A stretch of 64,000 bases of DNA. Source: Flavobacterium sp. TAB 87 (GTDB lineage Bacteria; Bacteroidota; Bacteroidia; Flavobacteriales; Flavobacteriaceae). The notes beneath the pieces were generated by a model that saw nothing but the letters and a program-made list of their open reading frames with translations, did not search any database and was not told where the DNA came from. Location of the stretch: NCBI RefSeq assembly GCF_001529295.1, contig NZ_LLWK01000037.1, positions 1 through 64,000 of the forward strand, written 5' to 3'. Below, one piece after another: positions 60,106 to 64,000 of the stretch. How positions within the stretch are numbered: position 1 is the stretch's first letter; each line of letters begins with the position of its first letter. Both the position numbers and the translations under genes were made by a program.

Positions 60106-61899
60106 ATGAGCGACAATCAAACTAGAGGAGGACAATTCCTTGTAAAAGAAACCAAATGCGAAGATGTCTTCACTCCTGAAGATTTTTCTGAAGAGCAATT
60201 AATGATGCGTGACTCTGTAAAAGAGTTTGTTGACAAAGAACTATGGGCACACAAAGATCGTTTTGAGAAAAAGGATTACGCTTATACACAAGAATGTATG
60301 AAAAAAGCGGGCGAACTTGGTTTGCTAGGTGTTGCCGTTCCTGAAGCTTATGGTGGATTAGGAATGGGATTTGTATCTACCATGTTAGTATGCGATTACA
60401 TTTCTGGCGCAACTGGATCGTTCTCGACTGCTTTTGGTGCGCACACAGGAATTGGTACTATGCCAATTACGTTGTACGGAACCGAGGAGCAAAAACAAAA
60501 ATATGTACCTAAACTAGCAACAGGTGAATGGTTTGGAGCGTATTGTTTAACAGAACCAGGTGCTGGATCTGATGCTAATTCTGGAAAAACGAAAGCAGTT
60601 TTATCGGAGGATGGAAAATCTTATGCCATCTCTGGTCAAAAAATGTGGATTTCGAATGCAGGTTTCTGTAGTCTATTTATCGTTTTTGCACGTATCGGAG
60701 ATGACAAAAATATTACTGGTTTCATCGTTGAAAATGATCCTAGTAATGGAATAACAATGAACGAAGAAGAGCATAAATTAGGAATTCGTGCTTCATCTAC
60801 GCGTCAAGTTTTCTTTAATGACACCGTAGTTCCTGTAGAGAATATGTTGTCTGAAAGAGGAAATGGTTTTAAAATTGCGATGAATGCGTTAAATGTGGGT
60901 CGTATCAAATTGGCTGCTGCTTGTCTGGATGCTCAAAGAAGAGTAATCACAGAATCGGTTAAGTATGCGAATGAAAGACAACAATTCAACACTCCAATTG
61001 CACAATTTGGTGCTATTCGCTCTAAGTTAGCCGAAATGGCAACTAGTGCTTACGCAGGCGAAAGCGCTTCTTATAGAGCTGCAAAAAACATCGAAGACAG
61101 AATTGCTGATCGTGAAGCTGCTGGCGAAACGCATCAAGATGCAGAATTGAAAGGTGTGGAAGAATATGCTATCGAATGCTCTATATTAAAAGTAGCAGTT
61201 TCTGAAGACATTCAAAACTGTTCTGATGAAGGGATTCAGATCTTTGGTGGAATGGGATTCTCTGAAGACACACCAATGGAAAGTGCTTGGAGAGATGCTC
61301 GTATTGCACGTATTTACGAAGGTACAAACGAAATCAACAGAATGCTTTCTGTAGGAATGTTGATTAAAAAAGCAATGAAAGGTCACGTTGATTTATTAGG
61401 GCCTGCTACAAAAGTAGGTGAAGAATTAATGGGAATTCCATCTTTTTACACGCCTGATTACTCTGAATTATTTGCAGAAGAAAAAGAGATGATCACAAAA
61501 TTGAAAAAAGTCTTTTTAATGGTTGCTGGTAGTGCGGTACAAAAATACGGTACAGAATTAGATTCGCACCAACAAATATTAATGGCTGCTTCTGATATTT
61601 TGATCGAAATCTACATGGCAGAAAGTACTATTCTTAGAACTGAAAAACTAGCCAAAAAAGACGGCGAAGCAAAAGTGAAAGAACAAATCGCAATGGCTCA
61701 ATTGTACTTGTACGAAGCAGTTGATATCATCACACAAAAAGGTAAAGAAGCAATTGTTTCTTTTGCTGAAGGTGATGAACAACGCATGATGCTAATGGGA
61801 TTAAAACGTTTTACTAAATATGCCAATATGCCAAACGTAGTTGGTTTACGAGAAATTATTACATCAAAATTAGTTGCAGAAAATACATACTGTTTCTAA
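60106..61899 (+). CDS. Acyl-CoA dehydrogenase, VLCAD-like long form
   Basis: A 597-aa protein, longer than classical acyl-CoA dehydrogenases (~380) and resembling the VLCAD/ACAD9-like group with an extra C-terminal helical domain. Motifs are YGGLGMGFVSTMLVCDYISGATGSFSTAFGAHTGIGTMPI, FGAYCLTEPGAGSDANSGKTKA, YAISGQKMWISNAGF, NALNVGRIKLAAACLDAQRR, FGGMGFSEDTPMESAWRDARIARIYEGTNEINRML with the catalytic Glu near EGTNE. It oxidises acyl-CoA to enoyl-CoA with FAD. Last gene of the fad cluster. Confidence 0.94.
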   Translation: MSDNQTRGGQFLVKETKCEDVFTPEDFSEEQLMMRDSVKEFVDKELWAHKDRFEKKDYAYTQECMKKAGELGLLGVAVPEAYGGLGMGFVSTMLVCDYISGATGSFSTAFGAHTGIGTMPITLYGTEEQKQKYVPKLATGEWFGAYCLTEPGAGSDANSGKTKAVLSEDGKSYAISGQKMWISNAGFCSLFIVFARIGDDKNITGFIVENDPSNGITMNEEEHKLGIRASSTRQVFFNDTVVPVENMLSERGNGFKIAMNALNVGRIKLAAACLDAQRRVITESVKYANERQQFNTPIAQFGAIRSKLAEMATSAYAGESASYRAAKNIEDRIADREAAGETHQDAELKGVEEYAIECSILKVAVSEDIQNCSDEGIQIFGGMGFSEDTPMESAWRDARIARIYEGTNEINRMLSVGMLIKKAMKGHVDLLGPATKVGEELMGIPSFYTPDYSELFAEEKEMITKLKKVFLMVAGSAVQKYGTELDSHQQILMAASDILIEIYMAESTILRTEKLAKKDGEAKVKEQIAMAQLYLYEAVDIITQKGKEAIVSFAEGDEQRMMLMGLKRFTKYANMPNVVGLREIITSKLVAENTYCF

Positions 61900-61935
61900 C
61901 GTTAAAGATAGTTTTTAGCTAATTTTAATTTGTTT

Positions 61936-61971
61936 AAAACCGCATTGTCCCGAAAACAATGCGGTTTTTTT
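61936..61971 (+). terminator. Terminator of the fad operon
   Basis: ACCGCATTGT (61939-61948) pairs with ACAATGCGGT (61956-61965), with extra A-T pairs outside, followed by a T run. Confidence 0.92.
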
Positions 61972-62051
61972 GCACCTATACCTTTGTAATGCGGCTAAAT
62001 ACATTAAAAACACCTATATTTAAGGTTCTAAAAACTAAAAACTCTTAAAAA

Positions 62052-63146
62052 ATGAAAAATTGCAAAAAAATTGCATTGGTGTTCTTCTGCTTATTTTTGG
62101 GACAAGCGTATGCCCAAAAAACCAAATCTATTGATGTTATTGCTTACTATACAGGCGACGACAAAGTAATCGAACAGTATGATGTTACTAAACTAACTCA
62201 CATCATTTTTAGTTTCTGTCATTTAAAAGACGGCAAAATAAGCGTTGATTCTCCAAAGGACTCAATTACTATCAAACACTTGGTTGGATTAAAAGCTAAA
62301 AATCCAAATTTAAAGATCATGCTATCTCTTGGTGGTTGGGCTGGTTGTGAACCGTGCTCTGAAGCTTTTTCTACAGCTGAAGGCCGCAGTCTTTTTGCCA
62401 AATCGGTAAAAGAAGTAAATGATTATTTTAAAACGGATGGTATTGATTTAGATTGGGAATATCCTGCTATCGAAGGAATGCCTGGACATCCCTTTAAAGC
62501 GGACGATCGTACCAATTTCACTGAATTAGTTAAAATATTGCGTACAACATTAGGAAATACAAACGAACTAAGTTTTGCAGCGGGCGGTTTTCAAAAGTTC
62601 CTGGATGAATCTGTAGAATGGAAAATTATAATGCCATTACTAGATCGCGTTAATATTATGAGTTACGATTTAGTAAACGGCTATGCAACCGTAACAGGAC
62701 ACCAAGCTCCCTTATATAGTGGAAATAAAACAGCTGAATCTACAAATAAAGCTGTAGAATATTTACTGAAATTAGGAATTCCTAGTGACAAATTAGTTAT
62801 TGGTGGTGCTTTTTACACTCGAATTTGGGAAAATGTAGCCAACGTAAATAATGGTTTATATCAAGCTGGAAATCATGTTGCCGGTATAACTTTTAAAAAT
62901 TATGCTACGACGTTCACAGAAGCTAATGGTTGGAAATACTTTTGGGATAAAAATGCTAAGGCAGGATATTGGTATAACGCAAATGAGAAAAAGTTTGCAA
63001 CTGGAGACGATATTTCTTCGATAATTGAAAAAACAGCTTACGCTAAAAAGAAAAAATTAGGCGGAATCATGTTTTGGGAATTGGTCTTAGATAGTCCACA
63101 AGACGGGATGCTGGATGCTATTTATAAAGAAAAAGTAAAAAAGTAA
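62052..63146 (+). CDS. Glycoside hydrolase family 18 protein (chitinase-like)
   Basis: A 364-aa secreted protein with a signal peptide (cut after AYA). The family 18 catalytic motif DGIDLDWE is at residues 129-136, with Glu 136 as proton donor and all three Asp present. SLGGW at 92-96 is the second conserved block. MSYDLVNGYATVTGHQAPLY carries the MxYD substrate-assisting motif. It should cleave chitin or GlcNAc-containing glycans such as endo-N-acetylglucosaminidase substrates. It lacks carbohydrate-binding modules and a T9SS C-terminal signal, so it probably stays in the periplasm. Confidence 0.92.
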   Translation: MKNCKKIALVFFCLFLGQAYAQKTKSIDVIAYYTGDDKVIEQYDVTKLTHIIFSFCHLKDGKISVDSPKDSITIKHLVGLKAKNPNLKIMLSLGGWAGCEPCSEAFSTAEGRSLFAKSVKEVNDYFKTDGIDLDWEYPAIEGMPGHPFKADDRTNFTELVKILRTTLGNTNELSFAAGGFQKFLDESVEWKIIMPLLDRVNIMSYDLVNGYATVTGHQAPLYSGNKTAESTNKAVEYLLKLGIPSDKLVIGGAFYTRIWENVANVNNGLYQAGNHVAGITFKNYATTFTEANGWKYFWDKNAKAGYWYNANEKKFATGDDISSIIEKTAYAKKKKLGGIMFWELVLDSPQDGMLDAIYKEKVKK

Positions 63147-63150
63147 CGTA

Positions 63151-63188
63151 AAAAAAATCCGAATCGCAGACGATTCGGATTTTTTTTT
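63151..63188. terminator. Bidirectional terminator after the GH18 gene
   Basis: A 9-bp stem TCCGAATCG (63158-63166) / CGATTCGGA (63171-63179) with loop CAGA, flanked by A and T runs, between convergent genes. Confidence 0.9.
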
Positions 63189-63229
63189 ATTTTTATTTCC
63201 AATAAAGAAATAGTATTTCTATCTGACAA

Positions 63230-63742
63230 CTACTCCGACTTCGATAAAGCTTGAATCTCACCAGTGTAACTTATCGTGCTTCGATTATTACTGCTAACAA
63301 CAAGAGTGGCACTACCTTCAAAATAAACAGATAAAGTAAGTCTGAATGTATCGTTCTCACCTTTCACCGTAGTACTAATTAAGTAATACTTTTTCTTTTT
63401 TTCGACTGTATAGCTTTCGGATTTTCCTTTAAATTTTAAACCTCCATCTCCGCCATATCCAATGCTATACGCTCGTCCAAAATACGGCAAATAACTCTCA
63501 ACCAAATCTGTTGTGTAAGTCACCGTATAATTTTCACCTTCGACATTGATATGTCTACTTGCCATAGGCTCCACAAAGCGAGCATAAAAAACAAAGTTTT
63601 GTGAATTAATTAAATCTGTTATTTGATTGACTGTAATTCCTCTTTGTTCGTCTTTCAGTACTCTCTTTGTTTTCTCTTGCGCGTTGTTTGAATTAATCAA
63701 AATAAAAAACACGAAAACTAACAGTCGAAATTTATTTTTCAT
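63230..63742 (-). CDS. DUF4251 secreted protein
   Basis: 170 aa from ATG 63742 (MKNKFRLLVFVFFILINSNNA); a TTG 6 bp upstream gives a worse start. A signal peptide is followed by DUF4251: ITVNQITDLINSQNFVFYARFVEPMASRHINVEGENYTVTYTTDLVESYLPYFGRAYSIGYGGDGGLKFKGKSESYTVEKKKKYYLISTTVKGENDTFRLTLSVYFEGSATLVVSSNNRSTISYTGEI. The FxARxxxPxxxxxxxLxxxYxxxxxxDxvxxYLPYFGRAYxxxYxxDGGixF core is characteristic of this Bacteroidota family, a beta-rich periplasmic protein of unknown role. Confidence 0.85.
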   Translation of the reverse strand: MKNKFRLLVFVFFILINSNNAQEKTKRVLKDEQRGITVNQITDLINSQNFVFYARFVEPMASRHINVEGENYTVTYTTDLVESYLPYFGRAYSIGYGGDGGLKFKGKSESYTVEKKKKYYLISTTVKGENDTFRLTLSVYFEGSATLVVSSNNRSTISYTGEIQALSKSE

Positions 63743-63763
63743 CAGCAAATAATTCTAAAGAAA

Positions 63764-64000
63764 TTACTTTTTGGTAAAGCGCATCATCGCCATCTCTCCT
63801 GTTTTAAAAGTCAGGGTTTTTCCATCAGCAGAAACCTCATAATGGTCAATTTTATTAATCGTACTCATAAAAAGTTGTTGCCCTTCTTGACCTTCCATAC
63901 ACATTTTTTTGGTCATAGCCATTGGACCTGTAAAATCAATTGCGCTTGCTTTTAATTTCAATTCACTGCTAAATAAATTGCAACTGTCATTACCCGAAAC
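63764..64000 (-). CDS. META-domain (HslJ-like) protein, 5' end outside window
   Basis: The frame stays open to the window edge; the visible 78 codons read SGNDSCNLFSSELKLKASAIDFTGPMAMTKKMCM, then FMSTINKIDHYEVSADGKTLTFKTGEMAMMRFTK. GNDSCNLFSS, GPMAMTKKMC and the closing LTFKTGEMAMMRF match the C-terminal half of the META domain seen in HslJ. META proteins in Bacteroidota are usually lipoproteins or periplasmic, some heat-induced; function uncertain. A TTG at 63961 is an internal codon, not the start. Confidence 0.82.
   Translation of the reverse strand, partial: VSGNDSCNLFSSELKLKASAIDFTGPMAMTKKMCMEGQEGQQLFMSTINKIDHYEVSADGKTLTFKTGEMAMMRFTKK

Overview
The window is a 64 kb piece of a low-GC Bacteroidota chromosome, almost certainly from the Flavobacteriaceae and most likely Flavobacterium or a close relative. 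The signs are a type IX secretion (T9SS) adhesin followed by PorP/SprF and OmpA partners, GldI, a type III glutamine synthetase, CbpA/CbpM, bacillithiol synthesis, many short lipoproteins, no Shine-Dalgarno sequences, and promoters of the TTTG / TAnnTTTG type. It reads mainly as a core chromosome. There is no insertion sequence, prophage, CRISPR array or rRNA operon; the only RNA gene seen is one tRNA-His.

Layout. 1-5.2 kb: 3' part of a T9SS type-B-sorted adhesin, then PorP/SprF and an OmpA/PD40 protein. 5.3-9.6 kb (minus): a CAP-domain lipoprotein, then a probable operon pyrR-pyrB-(110-aa protein)-rnz-pdxH. 9.9-17.4 kb (plus): cbpA-cbpM, a RidA protein, a CLC transporter with fluoride-type motifs, a DHH phosphoesterase, gldI and two cyclophilin-FKBP fusion proteins. 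17.4-25.7 kb: an accessory-looking stretch with small membrane proteins, cassette-like intergenic repeats, a nitrilase, and a Crp/Fnr regulator next to SDR and aldehyde dehydrogenase genes with a 16-bp palindrome in between. 25.9-31 kb: purM and divergently transcribed type III and type II glutamine synthetases. 31-36 kb: two TerC paralogues, an esterase and a VTT membrane protein. 36.3-39.7 kb: the fused B12 mutase IcmF. 39.9-47.2 kb: a DUF922 protease-like protein, DUF4197 protein, purU, tRNA-His, bshB1, isochorismate synthase with a hotdog thioesterase (menaquinone pathway), and two lipoproteins. 47.4-51.1 kb: purL. 51.5-62 kb: an esterase, an acyl-CoA synthetase, and a MarR-fadJ-fadA-(four-helix-bundle)-acyl-CoA dehydrogenase beta-oxidation locus. 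62-64 kb: a GH18 chitinase-like protein, a DUF4251 protein and a partial META-domain protein.

The genes combine into a few themes. Cell-surface secretion, gliding and envelope folding involve the adhesin cluster, GldI and the PPIases. Nucleotide synthesis involves pyrB/pyrR, purM, purL and purU. Nitrogen assimilation rests on two different glutamine synthetases. Fatty-acid and branched acyl-CoA turnover involves the acyl-CoA ligase, the fad locus and IcmF. The least explained structures are non-coding: a dispersed hairpin-bearing repeat with three copies, AT-rich inverted repeats bracketing a four-helix-bundle gene inside the fad operon, an attC-like intergenic element, and a Crp-type palindrome placed as expected for an activator site.
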